Assembly (NCBI GenBank): GCA_000717735.1
Contig: JOBE01000073.1
Span: 1 to 26,748, forward strand
DNA from: Streptomyces griseoluteus
GTDB taxonomy: Bacteria > Actinomycetota > Actinomycetes > Streptomycetales > Streptomycetaceae
DNA length: 26,748 nt
Reading direction: 5' to 3'
The notes beneath the pieces were generated by a model. It saw only the letters and a list, made by a program, of their open reading frames with translations, was not told the origin of the DNA and searched no databases. Below, one piece after another: positions 7,977-15,903 of this stretch. The first letter of the stretch is position 1. Every line of letters begins with the position of its first letter. The position numbers and the translations under genes are program-made.

Positions 7977-7998
7977 GCTGCGGCCGATCAGCCGCAGC
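7977..7998 (-). other. Hairpin in the chpE leader
   Basis: An 8-bp perfect inverted repeat, GCTGCGGC (7977-7984) and GCCGCAGC (7991-7998), with a 6-nt loop. It falls between the candidate promoter and the ribosome-binding site, so it would form near the 5' end of the mRNA. Confidence 0.55.
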
Positions 7999-8007
7999 AC
8001 GCCATGG

Positions 8008-8035
8008 ACAACGCCGTACGCCCCGACAGGTTGCG
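8008..8035 (-). promoter_or_regulatory. Candidate sigma-BldN promoter of chpE
   Basis: On the minus strand CGCAAC (8030-8035) is separated by exactly 16 bp from CGTTGT (8008-8013). From memory the sigma-BldN consensus is CGTAAC-N16-CGTTGA, and chaplin genes are its main targets, so this is one mismatch in each hexamer at correct spacing. Confidence 0.6.
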
Positions 8036-8106
8036 CCGAACGGGGGACATACACACGACGGTATGAAGGATTGAACGGTCGTGCGCCCGGCGCACTGGGG
8101 GGCGCG

Positions 8107-8751
8107 TCAGTTGGTCAGGCCGTTTCTCACCGCCCAGAGGGCCGCCTGGGTGCGGTCCGCCAGGTCGAGCTTCATGAGGATGTTCGAGACGTGCGTCTTG
8201 ACCGTCTTCTCGGAGAGGACGAGCGCGCGGGCGATCTCGCGGTTGGACCGGCCGTCCGCGATCAGGCCGAGGACCTCGCGCTCCCGCTCCGTAAGGCTCG
8301 GGCCGCGCCCCGTGCCACCGGACGAGTCGTCCTGGGCGAGGAGCACGCCCGCGACCTCGGGCTGGAGCAGGACGTGCCCCGCGTGGACGGAGCGGATCGC
8401 GCCGGCCAGCGCGTCGGGGTCGATGTCCTTGTAGATGTATCCGGAGGCGCCCGCGCGGAGGGCGGGGACCACCGTGCGCTGCTCGGTGAAGCTGGTGACG
8501 ATCAGGACCCTGGCCGGGTTGTCGAGCTCGCGGAGCCGCTTCAGCGCCTCGATGCCGTCGGTGCCGGGCATCTTCACGTCCATGAGGACCACGTCGGGGC
8601 GGAGCTCCTCGGCCCTGGCGACGCCCTCGGCGCCGTCGGAGGCCTCCCCCACGACCTCTATGTCGTCCTGTACCTCCAGGAAGGTGCGCAGGCCCCGCCG
8701 GACGACCTGGTGGTCGTCGACGAGCAGGACACGGATCCGCTTGTCAGCCAC
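8107..8751 (-). CDS. NarL/FixJ-family response regulator
   Basis: A 214-aa two-component response regulator. The receiver domain (about 5-120) has the acidic pair D12/D13, phosphoacceptor D58 (VVLMD), T86 and K108 (YIYKD). A LuxR-type helix-turn-helix (about 148-210) follows: LTEREREVLGLIADGRSNREIA, then SEKTVKTHVSNIL as recognition helix. The GTG start at 8751 overlaps the kinase stop codon by 8 bp, so the two are translationally coupled and almost certainly a cognate pair. chpE lies 152 bp downstream on the same strand. Regulation of chpE is not shown. Confidence 0.95.
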   Translation of the reverse strand: MADKRIRVLLVDDHQVVRRGLRTFLEVQDDIEVVGEASDGAEGVARAEELRPDVVLMDVKMPGTDGIEALKRLRELDNPARVLIVTSFTEQRTVVPALRAGASGYIYKDIDPDALAGAIRSVHAGHVLLQPEVAGVLLAQDDSSGGTGRGPSLTEREREVLGLIADGRSNREIARALVLSEKTVKTHVSNILMKLDLADRTQAALWAVRNGLTN

Positions 8752-9889
8752 CGGGAACCTCCATCTCGATCGTGGTGCCCTCGCCCCGGGCCGAGGTCAC
8801 GGTGAGCGATCCGCCGACGCCGCTCGCCCGGTCCCGCATGGAGACCAGGCCGAGGTGGCGTCCGGCGCTGCGGACCGTACGCGGGTCGAAGCCCTTGCCG
8901 TCGTCGGTGACGGTGAGCCGTGCGCCCTGGTCGGCGCGGGCGAGGGAGACGGTGACGAGCTGCGCGTCCGCGTGCCGCAGCGCGTTGTGGAGGGCTTCCT
9001 GCGCGACCCGGAGGACGGCCTCCTCCTGGGCGGCGGGCAGTGCGCGGGTCCCGGGGCTCTCGAAGGTGACCCGGGCGCTGTGGGCGCGGTCGAGGACCTG
9101 GACGTGGGTACGGAGGGTATGGACGAGGCCGTCCTCGTCGAGGGCGGCGGGGCGCAGCTCGACGACGGCGGCGCGCAGCTCGTCGGCGGCCTCCGCGGCG
9201 AGCGCGGCGACCTGCTGGAGTTCGCCCTTGGCGCGGACGGGGTCGCGGTCGACGAGGGCGGCGGCGGCCTGGGCGGTGAGCCGGAGGGAGAAGAGCTTCT
9301 GGCTGACGGCGTCGTGCAGCTCGTGGGCGAGGCGGGAGCGTTCCTCGGCGATGGTGAGTTCGCGGCTGCGCTCGTACAGGCGTGCGTTGGTGAGGGCGAT
9401 GGCCGCGTGCTGGGCGAGGATCGAGAGGAGTTCCTCGTCCTCGGCGGTGAAGCCGCAGCCGCCGCCTTCCTTGGGGCAGCGCTTGTTGGCGAGGAAGAGG
9501 GCGCCGAGGATCTCGTCGCCGTCCCTGACGGGGAGGCCGAGGAAGTCGGACATCTCGGGGTGGGTGTCGGGCCAGCCCTCGAAGCGGGGGTCCTCTCGGA
9601 CGTCGGCGAGCCGCTCGGGCTCGGCCTTGTGGAGCATCGACGCGAGGATGCCGTGCTGACGGGGCAGCGGGCCGATGGCCTTCCACTGTTCGTCGCTGAC
9701 GCCGTCGACGACGAACTGGGCGAAGCCGCCGTGGTCGTCGGGGACGCCCAGGGCCGCGTACTCGGCGTCGAGCAGCTCGCGGGCGGACGCGACGATCGTC
9801 TTGAGGACGTCGCGGACCTCCAGGTGGCGGCTCATCGCCAGGAGGGCGGTGCTCACGGCGGCCAGGCCTGAGTTCGGTCGATGGCTCAT
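8744..9889 (-). CDS. GAF-domain sensor histidine kinase (HisKA_3 type)
   Basis: A 381-aa cytoplasmic histidine kinase without membrane segments. A GAF domain (about 25-172) is followed by the HisKA_3 dimerisation/phosphotransfer segment with H192 in AHELHDAVSQ, and a HATPase domain with the N-box HNALRHA, DDGKGFD and GLVSMRDRA. The GAF domain holds a CPKEGGGC segment (C138, C145) that might bind a ligand or sense redox; this is inference. I chose ATG 9889 (MSHRPN); a longer frame to 9991 reads through the GGGACCTAGGTCCC palindrome and is low-complexity. The ribosome-binding site is weak (GGTGAG). Confidence 0.92.
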   Translation of the reverse strand: MSHRPNSGLAAVSTALLAMSRHLEVRDVLKTIVASARELLDAEYAALGVPDDHGGFAQFVVDGVSDEQWKAIGPLPRQHGILASMLHKAEPERLADVREDPRFEGWPDTHPEMSDFLGLPVRDGDEILGALFLANKRCPKEGGGCGFTAEDEELLSILAQHAAIALTNARLYERSRELTIAEERSRLAHELHDAVSQKLFSLRLTAQAAAALVDRDPVRAKGELQQVAALAAEAADELRAAVVELRPAALDEDGLVHTLRTHVQVLDRAHSARVTFESPGTRALPAAQEEAVLRVAQEALHNALRHADAQLVTVSLARADQGARLTVTDDGKGFDPRTVRSAGRHLGLVSMRDRASGVGGSLTVTSARGEGTTIEMEVPGG

Positions 9890-9955
9890 GCGCTCACCGT
9901 ACCGGCGGGTCGTGACGGTGCGTATCCGTCCGGGGACCACCCGCGGAGGGGACCG

Positions 9956-9969
9956 GGGACCTAGGTCCC
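9956..9969. promoter_or_regulatory. DevR/DosR-box-like palindrome
   Basis: GGGACCTAGGTCCC is a perfect 14-bp palindrome, 66 bp upstream of the kinase start. Its GGGAC-N4-GTCCC architecture equals the core of the DevR (DosR) box known from mycobacteria. An extra half site, CGGGGACC, occurs at 9931-9938. Autoregulation by the adjacent NarL-type regulator is a reasonable inference, not shown. Confidence 0.5.
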
Positions 9970-10210
9970 ATGGCTTTCGGGTCCTTCTCACCCCTCAGGC
10001 GGAGGGGCTCACTGTGCGCATTGCTCACGCAACCGGTGGTGAGGTCGTTACCCGGCCGATGTGAGCCCGCGCATAGGACCCACATCACTTACGAAGCCCC
10101 CTAGTGGATGCCCGGAGGGGTGGGCATCGTGGGGTGAGCCCGACATAAGGGCGCATCCGTGGCTCGTGCACGGGCCCCTGATCCACTACCCGGGTTCGTA
10201 CGTCACACCT
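9970..10210. other. Intergenic region with inverted repeats
   Basis: Together with flanking sites this is the 427-bp gap between the kinase and the transglycosylase. It contains a long-range inverted repeat TAGTGGAT (10102-10109) / ATCCACTA (10181-10188) enclosing a hairpin GATGCCC (10108-10114) / GGGCATC (10122-10128) and a short GCCC/GGGC pair (10138-10141 / 10149-10152). No coding sequence is supported. The c-di-AMP (ydaO) riboswitch that often precedes streptomycete cell-wall hydrolase genes was looked for; its conserved 3' CAGCTAAC segment is absent. Confidence 0.4.
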
Positions 10211-10239
10211 TTGCCACGGCATTTTGCTGCCGCTAAGAA
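10211..10239 (+). promoter_or_regulatory. Putative promoter of the transglycosylase gene
   Basis: TTGCCA (10211-10216) and TAAGAA (10234-10239) are separated by 17 bp, a plausible housekeeping-type promoter that would give a leader of about 70 nt. Confidence 0.45.
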
Positions 10240-10316
10240 TTGCCCCCGTCGCCGCTCAGCAGGCGCAGCGCCGCCCCGGCGGAGTGACCCCCAGCGATTC
10301 GAAGAGGTAGTCCGGA

Positions 10317-11111
10317 ATGTCTGCGAACACCCCTGGCCACAGTCGTGGTCTCAAGAAGACCCACAAGGCCACGATCGCCGGCGTCGCCGCTCTGGGCGCC
10401 GCCGCCCTCACCCTCTCCCTCGTGCCCGGCAACGGCACCACCGAGACGGAGCCGCAGGCTCTCTCCGGCACCCAGCAGGTGGCCTGGTCGTACAACGCGA
10501 ACAGCCCCCAGGCGAAGGCGCTGGCCGCCAGCGTCACCGAGCAGCAGAGCACCATCGGTCTGAAGGCCAAGCAGGAGGCCGCGGCGAAGGCCAAGGCCGA
10601 CGCGCTGGCCAAGGCCACGGCGAAGGCGAAGGCCGAGGCGAAGGCCAAGGCGGACGCCCAGGCGAAGGCCGCGGCCAAGGCCAAGGCCGACGCGAAGGCG
10701 AAGGCCGCGGCGAAGGCGAAGGCCGACGCGAAGAAGCGCGCCGCGGAGAAGGCGGCCGCGAGCCGTTCCGTCGCCCGTACCCCGGTCTTCGCGAACAACC
10801 TCGACGGCTGGATCCGCGAGGCGCTGTTCATCATGGACAAGCACAACATCCCGGGCACGTACAACGGCCTGCACAAGAACATCATGCGCGAGTCCAGCGG
10901 CAACCCGCGGGCCATCAACAACTGGGACATCAACGCCATCAACGGCGTCCCGTCCAAGGGCCTGCTCCAGGTGATCTACCCGACCTTCAAGGCGTACCAC
11001 ATCCCCGGCACCAAGTTCGACCAGTACGACCCGGTCGCCAACCTCGTCGCCGCCGCCAACTACGCGGCCGACCGGTACGGCTCCATCGACAACGTCAACA
11101 GCGCCTACTGA
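10317..11111 (+). CDS. Secreted SLT-domain lytic transglycosylase with Lys/Ala spacer
   Basis: A 264-aa exported peptidoglycan lytic transglycosylase. A basic N-region (RGLKKTHKAT) and hydrophobic segment (about 19-37) form a signal peptide or anchor. Residues about 83-148 are almost only Ala and Lys with regular Asp/Glu, in an AKAKADA-type repeat predicted to be a long charged helix, probably a wall-spanning or wall-binding spacer. The SLT catalytic domain fills about 160-264, with E192 in IMRESSGNP as the catalytic glutamate and GLLQVI as the second SLT motif. ATG 10317 has GAGG about 9 nt upstream. It converges on the FHA-ABC gene. Confidence 0.9.
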   Translation: MSANTPGHSRGLKKTHKATIAGVAALGAAALTLSLVPGNGTTETEPQALSGTQQVAWSYNANSPQAKALAASVTEQQSTIGLKAKQEAAAKAKADALAKATAKAKAEAKAKADAQAKAAAKAKADAKAKAAAKAKADAKKRAAEKAAASRSVARTPVFANNLDGWIREALFIMDKHNIPGTYNGLHKNIMRESSGNPRAINNWDINAINGVPSKGLLQVIYPTFKAYHIPGTKFDQYDPVANLVAAANYAADRYGSIDNVNSAY

Positions 11112-11130
11112 TCCCGGTCAGGTCCGCTGT

Positions 11131-11181
11131 CGTACGCCGAAGGGCGGCACCCCCGTGCGGGGTGCCGCCCTTCGGCGTACG
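11131..11181. terminator. Very strong bidirectional terminator
   Basis: A 23-bp perfect stem (11131-11153 paired with 11159-11181) with a 5-nt loop CGTGC, placed between two convergent genes. It lacks a U-tract, as is common in Streptomyces. Confidence 0.92.
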
Positions 11182-11195
11182 GGCGTGCGCGGTGG

Positions 11196-13775
11196 CTACT
11201 TGCGCATGACCTCGGGCTCGTGGCGGCGCAGCAGGCGCGCCACGACGACGCAGCAGACGGTCGCCATGAGCAGCTGGACGCCGAGGTCGAAGCCCCACTG
11301 GCCGGCCGTGTGCTCCCACAGCGCGTCGGTGTTCGTGGGGTCCTTCGGGTCCCACGGCGGCATGAGACGGGCCAGGTCGAGCGTGGTGCCGGCACCGGCG
11401 ATGCCCCAGCGGGAGGGCATGAGCCAGGCGAACTGCTCCAGGCCGGGCGAGCCGTACACCTGGAAGAGGATGCCGGTGAACACGACCTGGATGATCGCGA
11501 ACATGACCAGGAGCGGCATGGTCTTCTCGGCGGTCTTCACGAGCGCGGAGATGACCAGGCCGAACATCATCGAGGTGAGACCGAGGGCGATCACCTGGAT
11601 GCACAGCTCGACGGCCGGCGGCATGAGGAGGCCCTCGGCGGGCAGCGCGCGGGTGGAGAAGCCGATGCCGCAGATGATGACGCCCTGGAAGGCCGTGATC
11701 AGGCCGAGGACGATGACCTTGGACATCAGGTACGCGGAGCGGGAGAGGCCGGTGGCGCGCTCCCTCTCGTAGATGACCCGCTCCTTGATCAGTTCGCGGA
11801 CCGAGTTGGCGGCGCCGCTGAAGCACATGCCGACCATGAGGATCAGCATGATCGTGCCCGCGTCGCCGTTGAAGCGGGACGGGGGCGTCGGCGAGCCGAG
11901 GCCGAAGTCCGCCGGGATGACGACCGAGACCGCGCCGAGGACGGCCGGCAGGATCACCATCAGGCCCAGGAAGCCCTTGTCGGAGGCGATCACCGACACG
12001 TAGCGGCGCATCAGGGTCCACAGCTGGGAGCCCCAGCCCTGCGGCTTCGGCGGCCTGGCCATGGCCTGCTGCGGCACCTGGACGGGCTGGGCGGCGACGG
12101 CGTCGATGTCCGCGGCGTAGAGCTGGTAGTGCTGCGAGCCCTTCCAGCGGCCCGCCCAGTCGTAGTCGCGGTAGTTCTCGAAGGCGGAGAAGACGTCGGC
12201 CCAGGTGGAGTAGCCGAAGAAGTTCAGCGCCTCGTCCGGCGGGCCGAAGTACGCCACCGAGCCGCCGGGGGCCATGACGAGCAGCTTGTCGCAGAGGCCC
12301 AGCTCGGCCACCGAGTGGGTGACGACGAGGACCGTGCGGCCGTCGTCCGCGAGGCCGCGGAGCAGCTGCATGACGTCGCGGTCCATGCCCGGGTCGAGGC
12401 CGGAGGTCGGCTCGTCCAGGAAGATCAGCGAGGGCTTGGTGAGGAGCTCCAGGGCGACCGAGACGCGCTTGCGCTGACCACCGGAGAGGGAGGTGACCTT
12501 CTTCTCCTTGTGGATGTCGAGCTTGAGCTCGCGCAGCACCTCGTCGATCCGGGCCTCGCGCTCGGCGGCGGCGGTGTCACCGGGGAAGCGGAGCTTGGCC
12601 GCGTAGCGCAGCGCCTTCTGGACGGTCAGCTCCTTGTGCAGGATGTCGTCCTGCGGGACCAGACCGATGCGCTGGCGCAGCTCGGCGAACTGCTTGTAGA
12701 GGCTCCGGTTGTCGTAGAGGACGTCGCCCTCGTTGGCCGGCCGGTAGCCGGTCAGCGCCTTGAGCAGGGTGGACTTTCCGGAACCGGACGGGCCGATGAC
12801 GCCGATCAGCGACTTCTCCGGGACGCCGAAGGAGACGTCCTTGAGGATCTGCTTGCCGCCGTCGACCGTGACCGTGAGGTGGCGGGCCGAGAAGGAGACA
12901 GAGCCGGTGTCGACGAACTCCTCCAGCTGGCCGCCGACGAGCCGGAACGTCGAGTGACCTACGCCGACGATGTCCTGCGGGCCGAGGAGGGCCGTGCCGC
13001 CCTTGGGGATCGGCTGACCGTTGACGTACGTGCCGTTGTGCGAGCCGAGGTCGCGGATCTCGAAGCGGCCGTCGGGCGTCGCGTGGAACTCGGCGTGGTG
13101 CCGCGAGACCTGGAGGTCGGAGACGACCAGCTCGTTCTCGAGGGCACGGCCGATGCGCATGACATGGCCTAGGGCCAGCTGGTGAAACGTGGTGGGGCTG
13201 CGGTCGGCGTAGGCCGACGACGCCCCCGCGGCGACGCCGTGCCGGCCGTGTCCCTGCTGGTGCGCGACCTGCTGCTGCGGCACGTTCGGCTGCTGCGCGT
13301 TCGGCTGCGGGGGCTGCGGCTGCCAGCCCTGCTGCGGACCCTGGTGCTGCGGCGTCTGGTGCTGCGGCGGGTTCTGGTGGGTGATCCACTCGGCCTGCTC
13401 CGCGGCCTGGTGCGCAGGAACGGGCTGGGCCACCGGGGTCTGCGGCTGCTGGGCCCGCGGCGCGCCGTGGGCTCCGGCGGCGAGATTCAGCCGCGGGCCG
13501 TCGGTCGCGTTGCCGAGGTGGACGGCCGAGCCGGGGCCGATCTCCACCTGGTGGATCCGCTGCCCCTGCAGGAAGGTGCCGTTGGTGGAGCCGTGGTCCT
13601 CGATGACCCAGCTCCGGCCTCCCCAGCTGATGGTGGCGTGGCGCCACGAGACCCTGGCGTCGTCGATCACCAGGTCACCCTGCGGATCACGGCCCAGGGT
13701 GTACGACCTGGACGGATCGAGGGTCCAGGTCCTTCCATTCAATTCCAGTACGAGTTCTGGCACTCCATGCCCCAC
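11196..13775 (-). CDS. ABC transporter with two FHA domains (Rv1747-like)
   Basis: An 859-aa fused ABC exporter. FHA domain 1 (about 8-95) shows G28-R29, S43/H46 and N65-G66-T67. A Gln/Pro-rich linker (about 105-180) follows, then FHA domain 2 (about 200-282) with G209-R210, S224-R225-H226 and N247-G248-T249. The ABCG-type ATPase has Walker A GPSGSGKST (328-336), signature LSGGQRKR (430-437) and Walker B IFLDE (451-455). About six membrane helices lie from about 610 to 845. FHA domains bind phosphothreonine, so control by a Ser/Thr kinase is likely, as for Mycobacterium Rv1747; TP sites at T113 and T141 in the linker are candidate phosphoacceptors. Start is GTG 13775, with GGGGGA 6 nt upstream; a GTG four codons later is possible. 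Confidence 0.93.
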   Translation of the reverse strand: MGHGVPELVLELNGRTWTLDPSRSYTLGRDPQGDLVIDDARVSWRHATISWGGRSWVIEDHGSTNGTFLQGQRIHQVEIGPGSAVHLGNATDGPRLNLAAGAHGAPRAQQPQTPVAQPVPAHQAAEQAEWITHQNPPQHQTPQHQGPQQGWQPQPPQPNAQQPNVPQQQVAHQQGHGRHGVAAGASSAYADRSPTTFHQLALGHVMRIGRALENELVVSDLQVSRHHAEFHATPDGRFEIRDLGSHNGTYVNGQPIPKGGTALLGPQDIVGVGHSTFRLVGGQLEEFVDTGSVSFSARHLTVTVDGGKQILKDVSFGVPEKSLIGVIGPSGSGKSTLLKALTGYRPANEGDVLYDNRSLYKQFAELRQRIGLVPQDDILHKELTVQKALRYAAKLRFPGDTAAAEREARIDEVLRELKLDIHKEKKVTSLSGGQRKRVSVALELLTKPSLIFLDEPTSGLDPGMDRDVMQLLRGLADDGRTVLVVTHSVAELGLCDKLLVMAPGGSVAYFGPPDEALNFFGYSTWADVFSAFENYRDYDWAGRWKGSQHYQLYAADIDAVAAQPVQVPQQAMARPPKPQGWGSQLWTLMRRYVSVIASDKGFLGLMVILPAVLGAVSVVIPADFGLGSPTPPSRFNGDAGTIMLILMVGMCFSGAANSVRELIKERVIYERERATGLSRSAYLMSKVIVLGLITAFQGVIICGIGFSTRALPAEGLLMPPAVELCIQVIALGLTSMMFGLVISALVKTAEKTMPLLVMFAIIQVVFTGILFQVYGSPGLEQFAWLMPSRWGIAGAGTTLDLARLMPPWDPKDPTNTDALWEHTAGQWGFDLGVQLLMATVCCVVVARLLRRHEPEVMRK

Positions 13776-14053
13776 TACTTGTCCCCCGATGTACCCCCGT
13801 CGCTGGGAGTCTAGGGATGGCGAACATCGGGGGGAACTATTTCAGGCCCCGTACCCTCTCCGAAAGTCGGGCCGCGTGAAGACCCCGCGCAGGCGCGTCG
13901 AGAACACGGCGGGAAGCGGCCGGCGCGACACCCCTGACGGGCCGTTCCGGGGCCCGCGCGCGACCGCTCGGGGGCCGTGCACGTCCGCTCCGGTGTCCGC
14001 TGGGCGGGACGGGGGGTCGAGTGGCACGCGGTGCCCGATACGGTGGAAGCACC
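13776..14053. promoter_or_regulatory. Divergent region between FHA-ABC gene and serB
   Basis: This 278-bp region is non-coding. On the minus strand TAGACT (13808-13813) is a fair -10 for the FHA-ABC gene, giving a leader of about 26 nt. Nothing else distinctive is seen. Confidence 0.35.
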
Positions 14054-15268
14054 ATGAGCGCATCGCAGACCTCAGACGTTCCCACCCTTCTCGTCAAGAT
14101 CTTCGGGAAGGACCGTCCCGGGATCACCGCGGGACTCTTCGACACCCTCGCCGCCTACTCCGTCGACGTCGTGGACATCGAGCAGGTCGTCTCCCGCGGC
14201 CGACTCGTCCTGTGCGCGCTCGTCACCGAGCCGACCGTCGCCTCGCAGGGCGAGCTCAGGGCCACCGTGCACAGCTGGGCCGAGTCGCAGAAGCTCCAGG
14301 CCGAGATCCTCTCCGGTACCGGTGACAACCGGCCGCGCGGCAGCGGACGCTCCCACGTGACCGTGCTCGGGCACCCGCTGACCGCGGAGCAGACGGCGGC
14401 CATAGCGGCCAGGATCGCGGAGACCGGCGGCAACATCGACCGCATCTTCCGGCTGGCGAAGTATCCGGTCACGGCCGTCGAGTTCGCCGTCTCCGGCTGT
14501 GAGACGGAGCCGCTGCGGACCGCGCTGGCCACCGAGGCGCACACCGTCGGGGTCGACGTGGCCGTGGTCTCGGCCGGGCTGCACCGGCGGGCCCAGCGGC
14601 TCGTCGTCATGGACGTCGACTCGACCCTGATCCAGGACGAGGTGATCGAGCTCTTCGCGGCGCACGCGGGCTGCGAGGACAAGGTCGCCGAGGTGACGGC
14701 GGCCGCGATGCGCGGCGAGCTGGACTTCGAGCAGTCGCTGCACGCACGGGTGGAGCTGCTCGCCGGGCTCGACGCCTCGGTGGTCGACAAGGTCCGCGCC
14801 GAGGTGCGGATGACGCCCGGGGCCCGGACCCTGATCCGTACGCTCAAGCGGCTCGGCTACCAGGTGGGTGTCGTCTCCGGCGGCTTCACACAGGTCACCG
14901 ACGACCTCAAGGAGCGGCTCGGGCTGGACTTCGCCTCCGCCAACACCCTGGAGATCGTGGACGGCAAGCTCACCGGTCGGGTGACCGGCGAGATCGTGGA
15001 CCGGGCGGGCAAGGCGCGGCTGCTGCGCCGGTTCGCGACGGAGGCCGGCGTGCCGCTGGCGCAGACGGTCGCGATCGGCGACGGGGCGAACGACCTGGAC
15101 ATGCTGAACGCGGCCGGGCTCGGTGTGGCGTTCAACGCGAAGCCGGTGGTGCGCCAGGCCGCTCACACGGCGGTGAACGTGCCCTTCCTGGACACCGTGC
15201 TCTACCTGCTGGGCATCACGCGCGAAGAGGTCGAGGCGGCGGACGGCCCCGAGGACCTGCTGCACTGA
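14054..15268 (+). CDS. serB: Phosphoserine phosphatase with ACT domains
   Basis: A 404-aa SerB, which hydrolyses phosphoserine to serine in the last step of serine synthesis. Residues about 10-175 hold two ACT-like domains (VKIFGKDRPGITAGLFDTL starts the first). The HAD phosphatase domain has DVDST with D187 as nucleophile and D189 as acid, VVSGGFTQ (273-280), K320, and GDGANDLDM with D343 and D347. The long, ACT-fused form is the usual actinobacterial type. ATG 14054 is preceded by GGTGGAAG. An upstream in-frame ATG at 14021 adds 11 poorly conserved-looking residues. It stands alone and ends at a hairpin terminator. Confidence 0.95.
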   Translation: MSASQTSDVPTLLVKIFGKDRPGITAGLFDTLAAYSVDVVDIEQVVSRGRLVLCALVTEPTVASQGELRATVHSWAESQKLQAEILSGTGDNRPRGSGRSHVTVLGHPLTAEQTAAIAARIAETGGNIDRIFRLAKYPVTAVEFAVSGCETEPLRTALATEAHTVGVDVAVVSAGLHRRAQRLVVMDVDSTLIQDEVIELFAAHAGCEDKVAEVTAAAMRGELDFEQSLHARVELLAGLDASVVDKVRAEVRMTPGARTLIRTLKRLGYQVGVVSGGFTQVTDDLKERLGLDFASANTLEIVDGKLTGRVTGEIVDRAGKARLLRRFATEAGVPLAQTVAIGDGANDLDMLNAAGLGVAFNAKPVVRQAAHTAVNVPFLDTVLYLLGITREEVEAADGPEDLLH

Positions 15269-15291
15269 ACGATGGCGGCGTGGGTACGCCG

Positions 15292-15325
15292 AAGGGCCCG
15301 GTCGTCAGGTGACGGCCGGGCCCTT
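15292..15325 (+). terminator. Terminator after serB
   Basis: AAGGGCCCGG (15292-15301) pairs with CCGGGCCCTT (15316-15325). An inner CGTC/GACG extends the stem to about 15 bp through one G-U pair. It also serves the convergent phosphatase gene. Confidence 0.85.
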
Positions 15326-15349
15326 GTCCGTACGGATCAGGCGTGCCTC

Positions 15350-15868
15350 TCAGGCGTGCGGGGTCCAGAAGTCGACGAGCCGGCCGGCGCCGTGCTCCAG
15401 GGACTTCCAGTCGCCCTTGAAGGTGAGGACGGCGAAGGCGGAGGTCGGGAAGCCGCTGCGGTTCATCCGGTTGAGGACGTCCCCCTCGGACCCGCCGGCC
15501 AGGGCGTCGGCGAGCGCGTGCATGCCGGGGTTGTGGCCGACGACCAGGAGGTCGGAGACCTCGTCCGGTGTCTCGTTGAGCAGGGCGATGAGCTCGCCGA
15601 GCGAGGCCTCGTACAGCCGCTCCTCGTACACGGTCCTGGGGCGCTCCGGCAGTGCCTGTACGGCCAGCTTCCAGGTCTCGCGCGTTCTGACGGCGGTCGA
15701 GCAGAGGGCCAGGTCGAAGGCGATGCCGGTCTCGGCGAGCCTCAGGCCCGCCACGGGGGCGTCCGCGCGGCCTCGCTCGGCCAGGGGACGCTCGTGGTCG
15801 GACTCTTCGTTCCAGTCCGCCTTCGCGTGTCGGAGCAGCACGATCCTGCGGGATGTATCGACGCTCAT
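15350..15868 (-). CDS. SixA-type histidine phosphatase
   Basis: A 172-aa histidine phosphatase superfamily protein. The LLRHAK motif near the N-terminus supplies catalytic R13-H14, and VVGHNPGMH supplies the second histidine (H112). Both size and the RHA form fit SixA, a phosphohistidine phosphatase acting on phosphorelay proteins. The true substrate here is unknown. ATG 15868 is chosen because the protein begins directly at the domain; the frame runs further upstream into unrelated low-complexity sequence. No strong ribosome-binding site is seen. Confidence 0.9.
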   Translation of the reverse strand: MSVDTSRRIVLLRHAKADWNEESDHERPLAERGRADAPVAGLRLAETGIAFDLALCSTAVRTRETWKLAVQALPERPRTVYEERLYEASLGELIALLNETPDEVSDLLVVGHNPGMHALADALAGGSEGDVLNRMNRSGFPTSAFAVLTFKGDWKSLEHGAGRLVDFWTPHA

Positions 15869-15903
15869 GCTGCTCAGCTTCGCACGAAACGGCTCGCGCC
15901 GAC

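Noticed and set aside
9890..10316. c-di-AMP (ydaO) riboswitch before the transglycosylase
   Set aside because: A GGGGTGAG string is present, but the conserved 3' CAGCTAAC part and the overall order of motifs are missing.
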